Part shown: piece by piece, positions 45,945 through 54,401 of the stretch | Numbering within the stretch: the stretch's first letter is position 1 | Layout of the letters: every line of letters starts with the position of its first letter | Assembly: GCA_902618795.1 (NCBI GenBank) | Contig: CACNCF010000003.1 | Location: forward strand, 1 to 64,000 | Direction of reading: 5' to 3' | From: an uncultured Prochlorococcus sp. | GTDB taxonomy: Bacteria > Cyanobacteriota > Cyanobacteriia > PCC-6307 > Cyanobiaceae | DNA length: 64,000 nucleotides | Made by a program: the position numbers and the translations under genes | Notes under the pieces: generated by a model | Database searches by the model: none | Told to the model about the DNA's origin: nothing | Seen by the model: only the letters and a program-made list of their open reading frames with translations

Positions 45945-46895
45945 TTAGAGATTTTGAATTCCTTTTACAGCTTTTATTAATTCTTTAGTAATGCCCTTTT
46001 CACTCATTGAATGACCAGCATCATTAACAATAATTAATTCAGAATTTTTTAATTTCTTATTTAGATCCCATGCACTCCTAACAGGACATACAACGTCATA
46101 CCTCCCTTGAATTATTTTTGTTGGAATCGATTCTATTGTTTTTATATTTTTCAAAATAAAATCATCTTCTAAGAAAATATTATTAATAAAATAATGACAC
46201 TCGATCCTTGCAAAGGCATCTGAAAAAGAATTAACTTCAGACTTATCAAAATCAAATTTTTTATTTATTAAATGACTTGTTGAGAGTTCCCATTTTGTCC
46301 AAGCTGCTGCTGCTTTTGATCTAAGATTCGCATCTGAAGATGTTAGATATTTATAAAAAGAACTTATTAAATCATTTCTTTCTTCTTTTGGTATTACAGA
46401 AATATATTCTTCAAATTCATCGGGGAATATCTCACTTGCACCATATTGATAGAACCATAATAATTCAAACTTTCTACATAAAAATATTCCTCGCAAAGTT
46501 AAGCTGATAACTCTTGAGGGATTTTTAATCGCATATATAAGTGAAAGTGTTGAGCCCCAAGATCCACCAAACAAATGCCAAGTATCTATTTTTAAAAGAA
46601 TCCTTAATTTCTCAATATCATCAACTAAATGATTGGTCGTATTTTCTTTTAATTCGGAGAAAGGAGTTGAAGAACCGCAACCTCTTTGGTCAAATTGAAT
46701 AATATCGAATTTATCTGGGTCAAAGTATCTTCTATATCTTGGTTGACTTCCTCCTCCTGGACCTCCATGAATAACAAGAATTTTTTTGCCATTTGGATTA
46801 CCAGATCTTTCCCAATAAATAGTATGAATATCACTTACTTGTAAAAAACCCTTTTCACGTACTTCAATTTTTGGAAACAAGACTTGATCTTTCAT
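45945..46895 (-). CDS. pip: Proline iminopeptidase
   Basis: 316 aa alpha/beta-hydrolase, S33 family. Oxyanion HGGPGGGSQPRYRRYFDP; DQRGCGSSTP; nucleophile FGGSWGSTLSLIYA; catalytic Asp in IQGRYDVVCPV; His in NDAGHSMSE. Cleaves N-terminal proline from peptides. Own gene; structured region upstream. Confidence 0.94.
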   Translation of the reverse strand: MKDQVLFPKIEVREKGFLQVSDIHTIYWERSGNPNGKKILVIHGGPGGGSQPRYRRYFDPDKFDIIQFDQRGCGSSTPFSELKENTTNHLVDDIEKLRILLKIDTWHLFGGSWGSTLSLIYAIKNPSRVISLTLRGIFLCRKFELLWFYQYGASEIFPDEFEEYISVIPKEERNDLISSFYKYLTSSDANLRSKAAAAWTKWELSTSHLINKKFDFDKSEVNSFSDAFARIECHYFINNIFLEDDFILKNIKTIESIPTKIIQGRYDVVCPVRSAWDLNKKLKNSELIIVNDAGHSMSEKGITKELIKAVKGIQNL

Positions 46896-46965
46896 TTTGA
46901 AATATTTTTAATCACTTTATTAATCCATATTATCCAAAAAAAAGTCTAGTTTAGAAGAAATTTGT

Positions 46966-46998
46966 TAAAAAAAAAGGACTGCTTGTACAGTCCTTTTT
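46966..46998 (-). terminator. Strong intrinsic terminator (works on minus, symmetrical)
   Basis: 11-bp stem AAAAAGGACTG/CAGTCCTTTTT with 6-nt loop. On the minus strand the stem is followed by more T (nine in all). No + strand gene ends here; the pip gene starts at 46895 on minus, so it terminates a minus-strand transcript from 47.0-47.3 kb. Confidence 0.85.
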
Positions 46999-47300
46999 AA
47001 TATTTGATTTCCTTCTTACAGGATATAAAATTACATATTTTAAAGTCTATTTACTCATAAACCTAGAATACGTGAATGCGGGGATTTCTCTCGATAATTT
47101 CAGTCCCTATTGTCGCTAGTAATTATAAAGCGAAGTCTTATCAGACTAATTGATTGAACTTAAATTTTCGAATAATCCCATTCTCAGGAATACGCTTCCT
47201 ATATTTTGGAATTTGCTAAATTTCAGGCGGACTATCAATCATTTAGATTGCCTCCGAACTCAACATTTATAAATTACTCCTTTTTATATTTACAGTAAAT
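46966..47300 (-). ncRNA. Candidate structured non-coding RNA ending in a strong terminator
   Basis: This ~500 bp gap (46896-47403) has no protein-coding frame. On the minus strand it contains several hairpins (CAATC/GATTG near 47240; GGAA/TTCC near 47190; AGTCT/AGACT near 47140) and comparatively GC-rich blocks, and ends at the terminator below. The layout fits a small RNA of about 200-320 nt; a 6S-type RNA is possible, but I cannot match it to a family. Exact 5' end unknown. Confidence 0.4.
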
Positions 47301-47403
47301 CCGTAAATATGCTGATTTACTTTTTTCTTAATTTGTAAGAGGATTTTAATGATCCTTTGTTTTTTATAGATAAATATAAAAATTAAAGTCTATAATCCCT
47401 TAT

Positions 47404-47586
47404 TTATTCAGATTCATATAGCAAAATAGATTCAATTATTCTTTTATCACTATCAGAAAGTTTATAATCTTCTAATTTCCACTGAACAAAGTTTACACAC
47501 TCATCAATAGAAGGATTCTTATCTCGGCACTTACTCCACTCTCTAATCCAATCTGCCAAGGCAAAAGTTATTTTTGTAGTAAGCAT
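47404..47586 (-). CDS. Small hypothetical protein (60 aa)
   Basis: MLTTKITFALADWIREWSKC then RDKNPSIDECVNFVQWKLED and a C-terminal helix. ATG 47586 chosen over TTG 47595. Soluble, two Cys. Downstream of another small gene on the same strand (29 bp). No family recognised. Confidence 0.55.
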   Translation of the reverse strand: MLTTKITFALADWIREWSKCRDKNPSIDECVNFVQWKLEDYKLSDSDKRIIESILLYESE

Positions 47587-47615
47587 ATTTACCAATCAGG
47601 GTAATTAAAATCTCC

Positions 47616-47729
47616 TCAAATAGGTTCTTCATAAAATTCCCCTTCTTTTAAACCTTTGTCATATTTTTCAATTATCTTTTTATAAGAAGCTATTGAGGGA
47701 ATTAAATCTCCTACATATATGGGTTCCAT
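47616..47729 (-). CDS. Small peptide (37 aa)
   Basis: MEPIYVGDLIPSIASYKKII then EKYDKGLKEGEFYEEPI. Soluble, no hydrophobic helix. Same strand as the 60-aa gene, probably one transcript. No family recognised. Confidence 0.4.
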   Translation of the reverse strand: MEPIYVGDLIPSIASYKKIIEKYDKGLKEGEFYEEPI

Positions 47730-47803
47730 TGTGATTGTTATAATAATTTTAATTATTTATTATTTTAAATAAGAATTTAATAAATAGATTATTAATATGC
47801 ATT

Positions 47804-47899
47804 ATGGATTTCATCAAAAAGAACAAGATCTTAACACTAATGGCTGTAATTGCAGTTTTATCATTTGCATTAGAAAAAGTAGGCATAATACACCCTTAA
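47804..47899 (+). CDS. 31-aa membrane microprotein
   Basis: MDFIKKNKILTLMAVIAVLS then FALEKVGIIHP. Basic N-terminus followed by a hydrophobic helix. No family recognised. Confidence 0.45.
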   Translation: MDFIKKNKILTLMAVIAVLSFALEKVGIIHP

Positions 47900-47927
47900 A
47901 TTAATTAAGTTTATTTGTAAATACATC

Positions 47928-48017
47928 CTAATGAAATAAGTAAACCGATACTATTACTGCAAAAATAAGCAATGGAGATAATAATGTAAAAACTAAAGTT
48001 GAAAGATTAATCAGCAT
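47928..48017 (-). CDS. 29-aa membrane microprotein
   Basis: MLINLSTLVFTLLSPLLIFA followed by VIVSVYLFH, almost entirely one hydrophobic helix, like the size of small photosystem or cytochrome subunits. No specific match seen. Converges with the 31-aa microprotein. Confidence 0.45.
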   Translation of the reverse strand: MLINLSTLVFTLLSPLLIFAVIVSVYLFH

Positions 48018-48106
48018 AAATTTTAAATAAATACACAAATTTAATAAACATCACTTTTAAGCATTTGCAATAAGTAAAATTTAAATTATTACGATATAAA
48101 AAGAAT

Positions 48107-48301
48107 TTGAATAGAGAAAGATATAAAGAAGAATATGAAGAGGGCTCAGACTTACTATGGCCTAGTGAGAAAGAAGATAAAGTTACTAGGAAATTTTATA
48201 GGGATTTATCTCGTTTAACAAAAAACGAAAAATCAAATAATATAAAAAGATTTAACTTTTTTGAACTAGTATTATCAATAATAAAATTGAAAAAATTTTA
48301 A
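48107..48301 (+). CDS. Small basic/acidic protein (64 aa), TTG start
   Basis: MNRERYKEEYEEGSDLLWPS, EKEDKVTRKFYRDLSRLTKN, then a hydrophobic-basic C-terminus (FFELVLSIIKLKKF). Only a TTG start is available and there is no family match, so this is the least certain of the listed short genes. Confidence 0.35.
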   Translation: MNRERYKEEYEEGSDLLWPSEKEDKVTRKFYRDLSRLTKNEKSNNIKRFNFFELVLSIIKLKKF

Positions 48302-48328
48302 AATCAAACTATCTATAAATTCAAATTT

Positions 48329-49096
48329 CTATATAAATTTTTTCGACTTATATCTCTTTTTCTTTCTAATTTCTTTAGCCGCTAATATTTGCTCTTTTCT
48401 TCTAATTTTATGATCGCTAATAGGATTTTTATCATTATATACATATAGTATTTCTTTAATAAACTCTTGCCGATCCCCTGCCATCTCTAACATTGGGAAC
48501 ATTATTGCCAAATCTGATGCAACAGAGAAATAATGACCATTATTGGTAAGAAAATCACTTTTGTTGATAGAAAGCCACAAATCATGTCTAAATGTTTTTA
48601 GATGAGAAGCATACCAAAAATATTTTCTATATAAATTAAGCTTTCTTATTAAACTAGGATATTTTTTTCCTTGAACTCCTTTAGATGATAGATGAGAACC
48701 ATAAGTAATTAAGCAATTAGTATTTATATACTTTTCATGTAAAATATCTAGAACGTCGCCGCTATAAAGATAGTCATCTCCATCAACTAATATATTAATT
48801 GTCTTAGATGGTGCTTCTATATTTAAACTAAGCAACTTATTAATATTATTTAAAGCACCTAGCCTCCTTGGGTTCTTACATATATCAAAATTATCATACC
48901 TATTACAAATTTCTAATGCTAATTCATAAGAATAATCAGTAGAGCAATCATCAATTACATTTACTTGATAATTTTTATATGTTTGCTTAATAATTGAATT
49001 AAGACATTTCTTTATATATTTTTCTGAATTAAAAACTGGAATAATAATATTAAATAAAAATTGTTTATTTTCTTTATAAATATACTTTGTTTCCAA
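48329..49096 (-). CDS. GT2-family glycosyltransferase
   Basis: 255 aa GT-A enzyme. FNIIIPVFNSEKYIKKCLNS, QVNVIDDCSTDYS, and the metal-binding VDGDDYLYSGDVL (DxD). Short, without extra domain. Probably adds a sugar to a cell-surface polysaccharide. Divergent from the GT11-like gene, very AT-rich. Confidence 0.88.
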   Translation of the reverse strand: METKYIYKENKQFLFNIIIPVFNSEKYIKKCLNSIIKQTYKNYQVNVIDDCSTDYSYELALEICNRYDNFDICKNPRRLGALNNINKLLSLNIEAPSKTINILVDGDDYLYSGDVLDILHEKYINTNCLITYGSHLSSKGVQGKKYPSLIRKLNLYRKYFWYASHLKTFRHDLWLSINKSDFLTNNGHYFSVASDLAIMFPMLEMAGDRQEFIKEILYVYNDKNPISDHKIRRKEQILAAKEIRKKKRYKSKKFI

Positions 49097-49193
49097 TGAA
49101 TATCAAATTCCTGATAAATTAAAATTATATAATGTTTTAGAGATAAAAAAATATAAAAATTTTTTTCTTAATTAAATTTATTAGATTTTGAGA

Positions 49194-50027
49194 ATGCTTT
49201 TTTCTAGAATGGTAGGAGGATTGGGTAATCAATTATTTCAGACTGCAGCATTACTTAAATATAGACGCCACAGAGAAAAAGTTATTATTTCTTTTTTAGG
49301 AGATATTCATATACCTAAAAGAGAAAATTGTCTAAGTTATATTTTTGAAATACCTGATTGGCTATATTTCGATAATTCTAGAAAACTAAATTTATTGACT
49401 AAATTATTTGCCAGAAGTTCTGCAGGATTAAGATTTGGCAGTTATTTGCCTTTATTTGGAATAAATGATAGGAATTTTAATTATCATAAATCTTATTTTT
49501 TGAGACAAAAATTATTATTTTTAGATGGTTATTTCAATCAAAACTGGGAATTTAAACAGCTCCATTCTTTATTCAGTGCATTAAAATTAAAAAAAATTAA
49601 ATTGAATAAAGAACAGCTCAAAATTTGTAATAAAAACGTAGTGATTCATATTAGAGGTGGAGACTTTCTTTCAATAAATAACTTAAATATTTGCAAACTT
49701 GATTATTACAAAAATTCAATAGAATATTTTCTCTCAAAAGGGGCAAAAACTTTTATGGTAATTTGTGAAGATCAAAGTTATGGAAAAGATTTAATAAAAG
49801 AACTCAAAAATTATTTTACCGATTTGCAAATATCAATTTTAAAATCAGATTCTATTAAAAATGATTTTAATCTAATTAGATGTTCAAAATTAGCAATTTT
49901 AAGCAATAGTACTTTCTCTTGGTGGGCATCTTTTTTATCAAATTCAAAGGAAGAATTTTTAGTCCCTTCTAATTTCTCAATTAAAGAAAAACGGTTAATT
50001 CTCCCTAGCGAAACCATAATAAATTAA
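49194..50027 (+). CDS. GT11-family (alpha-1,2-fucosyltransferase-like) glycosyltransferase
   Basis: 277 aa from ATG 49194 (TTG 49188 possible). The GT11 blocks are VGGLGNQLFQTAALLK at the N-terminus, VVIHIRGGDFLSI in the middle and ILSNSTFSWWASFLS near the C-terminus. These bind GDP-fucose in characterised members; the true donor is inferred. Beside a divergent GT2 gene, suggesting a small surface-glycan module. Confidence 0.88.
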   Translation: MLFSRMVGGLGNQLFQTAALLKYRRHREKVIISFLGDIHIPKRENCLSYIFEIPDWLYFDNSRKLNLLTKLFARSSAGLRFGSYLPLFGINDRNFNYHKSYFLRQKLLFLDGYFNQNWEFKQLHSLFSALKLKKIKLNKEQLKICNKNVVIHIRGGDFLSINNLNICKLDYYKNSIEYFLSKGAKTFMVICEDQSYGKDLIKELKNYFTDLQISILKSDSIKNDFNLIRCSKLAILSNSTFSWWASFLSNSKEEFLVPSNFSIKEKRLILPSETIIN

Positions 50028-50123
50028 ATATTAAATAATTTACTATTTTGTGAAATTATAATAATGATCAAAATTTATATTTTTTCAATTATCTAAAATA
50101 ATTAAAACTTTTAGAATATTGAT

Positions 50124-50987
50124 ATGAATATTTTTTATGAAAGGATTAAAAATATATATTTTGGAATGTTTCTTTTAAGTCCAAAACTATTATCAACAAT
50201 AATTTTTATTCCTTTTTTGTACATCTGTGGATGGATCTTAGCTACTCCTATTTTTTTATTAGGTATTGATAAAGAAAATCTTTCTTTAATAGGTACAATT
50301 TTTACTTTCTTAATATATGTTTTTTCTTTACCAAGATGGTTCAAATTACGCTGGGGTGTTAAAAATACTTGGACATTACTTGGAATTAATAAAATTGACA
50401 AAAATATAAATTTATTTATCTTTTTTTTTAGAGGTTTCTTATTATCAATAGTCCTTATATCTCTAATTTTAATTCCAATAATTGGAACAAAATGGGGTTA
50501 TTGGATAGGCACAATTTCTAAAGATACATTTATAAATGCAATTTATCTTATTTTAGGTGTTGGATTCGCAGAAGAGCTTATTTTTAGAGGCTGGCTTCTG
50601 GAGGAATTGAAAAACCAATTTGGATTAAAAAAAGCAATCTTTGGACAAGCATTAATTTTTAGCATAGTTCATATAGGATTTGATTTGCCATTTTTGCAGA
50701 TGCTAAGCATACTTACTGGATTATTTTTGCTAGGTATTTTATTATCTCTTGTAAGGTTAAAAGATAAGAACTCTTTGTGGGGATGTATTGGATTACATGG
50801 AGGACTTGTTGGATTATGGTTTATCACAAATAATGGGTTATTAGCAATATCAAAAAATGCACCTAAATGGTTGGTTGGTCCAGGAACTATAAATACAAAC
50901 CCCCTTGGTGGAATATTTGGAATATCTTTAATAGCAATTTTTTGTTTTTTGAATTTTAGACTTTTGAGAGAAAAATCAAAGTTTTAA
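50124..50987 (+). CDS. CPBP family intramembrane metalloprotease
   Basis: 287 aa with about six to eight hydrophobic segments. The CPBP/Abi motifs are GFAEELIFRGWLLEEL (EExxxR), FSIVHIGFDLPFLQ (H) and GLHGGLVGLWF (H), forming the metal site. Cyanobacterial members are membrane proteases of varied roles; substrate unknown. Confidence 0.9.
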   Translation: MNIFYERIKNIYFGMFLLSPKLLSTIIFIPFLYICGWILATPIFLLGIDKENLSLIGTIFTFLIYVFSLPRWFKLRWGVKNTWTLLGINKIDKNINLFIFFFRGFLLSIVLISLILIPIIGTKWGYWIGTISKDTFINAIYLILGVGFAEELIFRGWLLEELKNQFGLKKAIFGQALIFSIVHIGFDLPFLQMLSILTGLFLLGILLSLVRLKDKNSLWGCIGLHGGLVGLWFITNNGLLAISKNAPKWLVGPGTINTNPLGGIFGISLIAIFCFLNFRLLREKSKF

Positions 50988-51015
50988 ATAAAAGTTATAT
51001 GGTATAAAAAAATTT

Positions 51016-51264
51016 CTACCATCTTGGGTATGTTTTTTGCCAACCTTCACTTGACAATTTTTTCCATAATAATCTTGCTTCTTCAATAACAATTTTTTTT
51101 CTAGTTTTCATTAATGGAGCATTTTCCCCATGAATTCCCATAATAATCCCTTCTTCAATAAACATATAAGTAATAGATTTATCAGAATAATCTTTATCTT
51201 TATAAAAACGAATCACCCCTACAAAATTGGAATCAATTAACCAAAAATCATTATTTGAATTCAA
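51016..51264 (-). CDS. DUF1651 family small protein
   Basis: 82 aa. FWLIDSNFVGVIRFYKD, GIIMGIHGENAPLMKTRKK, then EEARLLWKKLSSEGWQKTYP: the ARxLWxxLxxxGW ending fits DUF1651 of marine picocyanobacteria. Unknown function. Confidence 0.78.
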   Translation of the reverse strand: MNSNNDFWLIDSNFVGVIRFYKDKDYSDKSITYMFIEEGIIMGIHGENAPLMKTRKKIVIEEARLLWKKLSSEGWQKTYPRW

Positions 51265-51336
51265 TAAACCAAAATGAAATTAAATTAATCATATGCTTTC
51301 ATTACAATTTACGAAGTAAATATTTATTTATTTTTC

Positions 51337-51765
51337 TTATACTTGATATATTTTTTCTTTTTGTCTATTTTTTTTCAATTCGCCATGTTTTTTCTTTAAC
51401 TCAACTCTTTTCTTTTGCGATGCTTTAGTAGGTTTTGTAGATCTTCTTAATTTAAATGGTTTATTTAAGCCATCTTTTATGATTGAACTTAATTTCATTA
51501 AAGCTAGCTGCCTATTTAGTAATTGACTTCTATGTTCTTGAACCGCTAACTGTAAACTATTTTTCACTAATTTGTTTTTCAAATTATTCTTAAGTATTGC
51601 TTTCTGATAATAATTTAGGACTTTTGAATCTTCTAAATTAAAAATAATCTCTACTCTGCTTTCAATTTTATTGATATTCTGCCCTCCAGGACCGGAAGAT
51701 CTGGAAAATCGCCACTTAATTTCGTTGGAGGGTATTACTAATTTTTTAGTAATTTTTAAATCCAT
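51337..51765 (-). CDS. arfB: Ribosome-rescue peptidyl-tRNA hydrolase ArfB (YaeJ)
   Basis: 142 aa release-factor-like protein with RSSGPGGQNINKIESRVEI, carrying the catalytic GGQ, and a basic C-terminal tail (KPTKASQKKRVELKKKHGEL) that enters the mRNA channel. No codon-recognition domain, as in ArfB. Frees stalled ribosomes. Confidence 0.92.
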   Translation of the reverse strand: MDLKITKKLVIPSNEIKWRFSRSSGPGGQNINKIESRVEIIFNLEDSKVLNYYQKAILKNNLKNKLVKNSLQLAVQEHRSQLLNRQLALMKLSSIIKDGLNKPFKLRRSTKPTKASQKKRVELKKKHGELKKNRQKEKIYQV

Positions 51766-51860
51766 TTTATTTCTTCTTAATTTTGAATTTTTGAATTATC
51801 TTTCTAAAACTTTAAAACATAACTCAAAATATGGGGGGTAAATACTGGGCGGTTAAGTTA

Positions 51861-51887
51861 GGTAAACCGAAATTCGGTGTATTTGCC
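51861..51887 (+). promoter_or_regulatory. Structured 5' leader hairpin upstream of the 78-aa gene
   Basis: GGTAAACCGAA/TTCGGTGTATTTGCC folds into a hairpin: inner ACCGAA/TTCGGT and outer GGTAAA/TTTGCC with a GTA bulge. It is 81 bp upstream of ATG 51969 and more GC-rich than its surroundings. Purpose unknown. Confidence 0.35.
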
Positions 51888-51968
51888 GTATCAATATCTT
51901 CGGTATTTATCCTTTCATATTTCAAATAATTATCAGATATTGAGTTTGTACTAATTCAAAGGTCACTT

Positions 51969-52205
51969 ATGTATTCAATGTTTGATCTTCTTTTTGAAAC
52001 ACCTTCATATCGCCCAGTATATATTATTTCCGATAGTGAAATGAGGGAGTTAAAGAAAAACCAACATCAAGGAGAGCTTGATGAAATTACAAAACAAAAA
52101 GTAAAACTTGAAGATGCTTTTAAAGCTCAACTAAAACATCTTGAAGAGAGAGAAAAAGAAGTAAAAAAAGAACTTAAAGTACTCTCAGCCTCAAAAGATA
52201 AATAA
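51969..52205 (+). CDS. Small coiled-coil protein (78 aa)
   Basis: MYSMFDLLFETPSYRPVYII then SDSEMRELKKNQHQGELDEI and a long charged helix (KLEDAFKAQLKHLEEREKEV), which should coil. Preceded by a 130 bp leader with a hairpin and followed by a strong terminator, so a single-gene transcript. No family recognised. Confidence 0.7.
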   Translation: MYSMFDLLFETPSYRPVYIISDSEMRELKKNQHQGELDEITKQKVKLEDAFKAQLKHLEEREKEVKKELKVLSASKDK

Positions 52206-52233
52206 TTTATTTTTAGAGAAATTATTTTTTTCC

Positions 52234-52260
52234 AAAGACGGTTTTTAACCGTCTTTTTTA
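52234..52260 (+). terminator. Intrinsic terminator after the 78-aa gene
   Basis: 10-bp stem AAAGACGGTT/AACCGTCTTT with TTT loop and T-run. Confidence 0.88.
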
Positions 52261-52325
52261 ATTCTTTTAATCTTAAGGTATCCATTAAATCCACAGATTT
52301 TAAAAATATTTTCCATAATTAACTC

Positions 52326-52430
52326 ATGAAAAATAATAAAGAAAAGATAAGAATGTTCTTACCCTTTAGCTGGATCGTTTGTGCAGCAATATCTTTTGCT
52401 TATATAAATTCACATTTAATAAATACCTAA
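52326..52430 (+). CDS. 34-aa membrane microprotein
   Basis: MKNNKEKIRMFLPFSWIVCA then AISFAYINSHLINT. Basic start and one hydrophobic helix. Five bp before the next gene, so co-transcribed with the 114-aa membrane protein. Confidence 0.5.
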   Translation: MKNNKEKIRMFLPFSWIVCAAISFAYINSHLINT

Positions 52431-52435
52431 TTTAG

Positions 52436-52780
52436 ATGTCTTATCCCTCGAAAGACGAAATACTTTCATATTCAAAAGGTTGGGTAGCATCTTTTTTAAA
52501 TTTTCTTCCTGGTTTAGGATCGGGTTACTTATATCAAAGAAGATGGAAACCCTATTTTTTTACCATCACTGCTAGTACTTCATGGTTTGCTTTAGGTTTG
52601 TTTTTACAAGGAGATTCAGAACCCTCTCAAAGTGAACAAATAATTGGAATTTCTGGTCTTTTTTTTATATCAATAGTTACAGTTATAGAAGCCAACTTAG
52701 CTTTCAAAAAAGCATGTAATAAAACAAAAGCTGAAAAAAAGAAGATAATTCCCTCTGAAAAAAAAGGATGGTTTAAATAA
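52436..52780 (+). CDS. Membrane protein (114 aa), two to three helices
   Basis: WVASFLNFLPGLGSGYLYQR, WKPYFFTITASTSWFALGLF, then ISGLFFISIVTVIEANLAF and a Lys-rich tail. The FLPGLGSGYLYQRRWKPYF segment is like small TM2-type membrane proteins. Coupled to the 34-aa microprotein upstream. Unknown function. Confidence 0.7.
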   Translation: MSYPSKDEILSYSKGWVASFLNFLPGLGSGYLYQRRWKPYFFTITASTSWFALGLFLQGDSEPSQSEQIIGISGLFFISIVTVIEANLAFKKACNKTKAEKKKIIPSEKKGWFK

Positions 52781-52884
52781 TTTAAAAAATTAGATCTATA
52801 AAAATATTTAATTATTTCTCAGTTTCTTAATTTAAATAAATAATTACCATAAGTGATTTTTAAGATAATTAAAAAAAATTTTTT

Positions 52885-53157
52885 TTAGTTATAAAAAAAT
52901 AAAATTTCCTTTTCTTTAAGACCTTCCCATCCCGAGTCAATTAATAATTGATTCAATGTTTCTTTATCAAAATGCTTAGAACCCGTTTTGACACATCTAT
53001 TTCTCATTGATTTTTTAACACCACTCCTTTGTCTTTTATTCTCCTCATCCATAATCCTATTGTATAGATCTAGCATTTTTTGAGGGATTGGAGTACCGTC
53101 AAGATCAACTCCATTTTCAATAGCAAGATCAACAGCCTGCATTCCCATTTTCTTCAT
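52885..53157 (-). CDS. Hypothetical protein (90 aa)
   Basis: Start at ATG 53157 (MKKMGMQAVDLAIENGVDLD) favoured over 53190. Helical, basic middle (DEENKRQRSGVKKSMRNRC), ending in LIDSGWEGLKEKEILFFYN. Same strand as the peroxiredoxin gene upstream (66 bp). Unknown function. Confidence 0.65.
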   Translation of the reverse strand: MKKMGMQAVDLAIENGVDLDGTPIPQKMLDLYNRIMDEENKRQRSGVKKSMRNRCVKTGSKHFDKETLNQLLIDSGWEGLKEKEILFFYN

Positions 53158-53223
53158 ATATTTAAAAAAGCTGAAACCATAATAAAACAAAAGTAATTAA
53201 TCTAAAATTCTTTGATTAATAAT

Positions 53224-53673
53224 TTATTGATTTTGAATTTCCTTAAGTACTCTAATAGCCTCTTTAATGTGTTCAGGACCATTCAATAAATCTCTAAAAA
53301 TATGCCTAACTGTCCCTTTGCGATCGATAACGTAAGTTACCCTACCATCCATAAAACCTAATACTTTAGGAACTTTAAAAGTTTTCCTAAGAGCGTCATT
53401 CGTATCACACAGTAATGGATATTGTAATTTATTTTTATTGGCAAATGCCAGATGACTTGAGGTACTTCCATTACTTACTCCCCAAACTTGTGCACCTAAT
53501 ACTTTAAATAAGTCATATTTATCTCTAAATCCGCAAACTTCTATAGTGCAACCCGGCGTATCATCTTTTGGATAAAAGAACAAAACAAGGGGATTTTTTA
53601 ATCCCTTATTTGATCTTTTAACTCCATTTTGATCCAGTAAAGAAAATTCTGGAATTTTATCTCCAATCTTCAC
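53224..53673 (-). CDS. bcp: Peroxiredoxin Q (BCP family)
   Basis: 149 aa thiol peroxidase. FYPKDDTPGCTIEVCGFRD holds the peroxidatic Cys and, five residues later, the resolving Cys of the BCP/PrxQ type. VWGVSNGSTSSHLAFANK and TYVIDRKGTVRHIF complete the fold. Reduces peroxides using thioredoxin. Confidence 0.94.
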   Translation of the reverse strand: MKIGDKIPEFSLLDQNGVKRSNKGLKNPLVLFFYPKDDTPGCTIEVCGFRDKYDLFKVLGAQVWGVSNGSTSSHLAFANKNKLQYPLLCDTNDALRKTFKVPKVLGFMDGRVTYVIDRKGTVRHIFRDLLNGPEHIKEAIRVLKEIQNQ

Positions 53674-53837
53674 AATGATTCTTATAAAGTTCCATATTAG
53701 AGGTTAATATGTTTTTTTTGTGGCCTTAAAGCAAATAACTGATATTAAAGTAAGTTTTTTTGTTTTAAAAGATACTAAAAAATTATTGAAATAAACTAGG
53801 GTGAATTTAATTAGGGTGTATTTATTAATTCAATAAT

Positions 53838-53972
53838 ATGGAATTAATAATTTATATTTTTTTATTTCTTATTCTTTTTTTGGGAGTTATTTTTAACTTA
53901 AAAATAACTAATTTTAAAAAAGTTAAAGAAATACGAAACAAAACTAAAGATTATTCGAAAAAGAATAATTAA
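53838..53972 (+). CDS. 44-aa membrane microprotein
   Basis: MELIIYIFLFLILFLGVIFN then a basic tail (LKITNFKKVKEIRNKTKDYS, KKNN). One N-terminal hydrophobic helix and a Lys-rich cytoplasmic tail. Converges with the secreted protein gene at 53989. Confidence 0.5.
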   Translation: MELIIYIFLFLILFLGVIFNLKITNFKKVKEIRNKTKDYSKKNN

Positions 53973-53988
53973 ATATGTATTGCTAAGA

Positions 53989-54222
53989 TTAAAATTCAAT
54001 TTTTTCATTTGGTGTAAATACTGAGCAATATTTTTTTACTAGGTCCTTTGGCTGAATAGTGGAAGAATTCGTTAATTTTAGTTTTTCTATAGCCTTATTA
54101 GCATTAATCTCACCGAGTCGATATCTTGCACACGTATCCAATACCTTAAACATTTTTGTTGTAACGGCTTCAGCTGGATAAATTAGAAAAAAAAGGTAAA
54201 AAACAACAAATACGTACTTCAT
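53989..54222 (-). CDS. Secreted small protein with signal peptide (77 aa)
   Basis: N-terminal signal MKYVFVVFYLFFLIYPAEA with an AxA cleavage site at about residue 19, then a soluble domain containing two Cys (DTCARYRLGE, VKKYCSVF) that could form a disulfide in the periplasm. No family recognised. Confidence 0.65.
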   Translation of the reverse strand: MKYVFVVFYLFFLIYPAEAVTTKMFKVLDTCARYRLGEINANKAIEKLKLTNSSTIQPKDLVKKYCSVFTPNEKIEF

Positions 54223-54259
54223 TTTTTTTTAATTAGTAAATATTTAGCGAATAGATTCA

Positions 54260-54291
54260 TAATTTAGAAAAAAATTAATTTAGAAAAAGAT
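54260..54291. repeat. Two-copy 16-bp tandem repeat
   Basis: TAATTTAGAAAAAAAT followed directly by TAATTTAGAAAAAGAT, one mismatch. In a gene-free AT-rich gap. Confidence 0.5.
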
Positions 54292-54401
54292 TAAAATTTA
54301 ATAGAATAACCTAATTTGAGTAGAATCTAGGATTTCTATAAAATAAATAATAAAAGAAATTAAGATAAAATAAGTGACAGTAATAAATAATCTCGGTGAA
54401 A

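Noticed and set aside
46966-47300. tmRNA or RNase P RNA as identity of the minus-strand RNA
   Set aside because: No tmRNA acceptor/T-arm or tag-coding sequence and no GAGGAAAGUC-type RNase P core could be found.
47294-47326. GTAAATC/GATTTAC inverted repeat with following T-run
   Set aside because: Looks terminator-like on + but no + strand gene ends there; it may belong to the minus-strand RNA region, so not listed separately.
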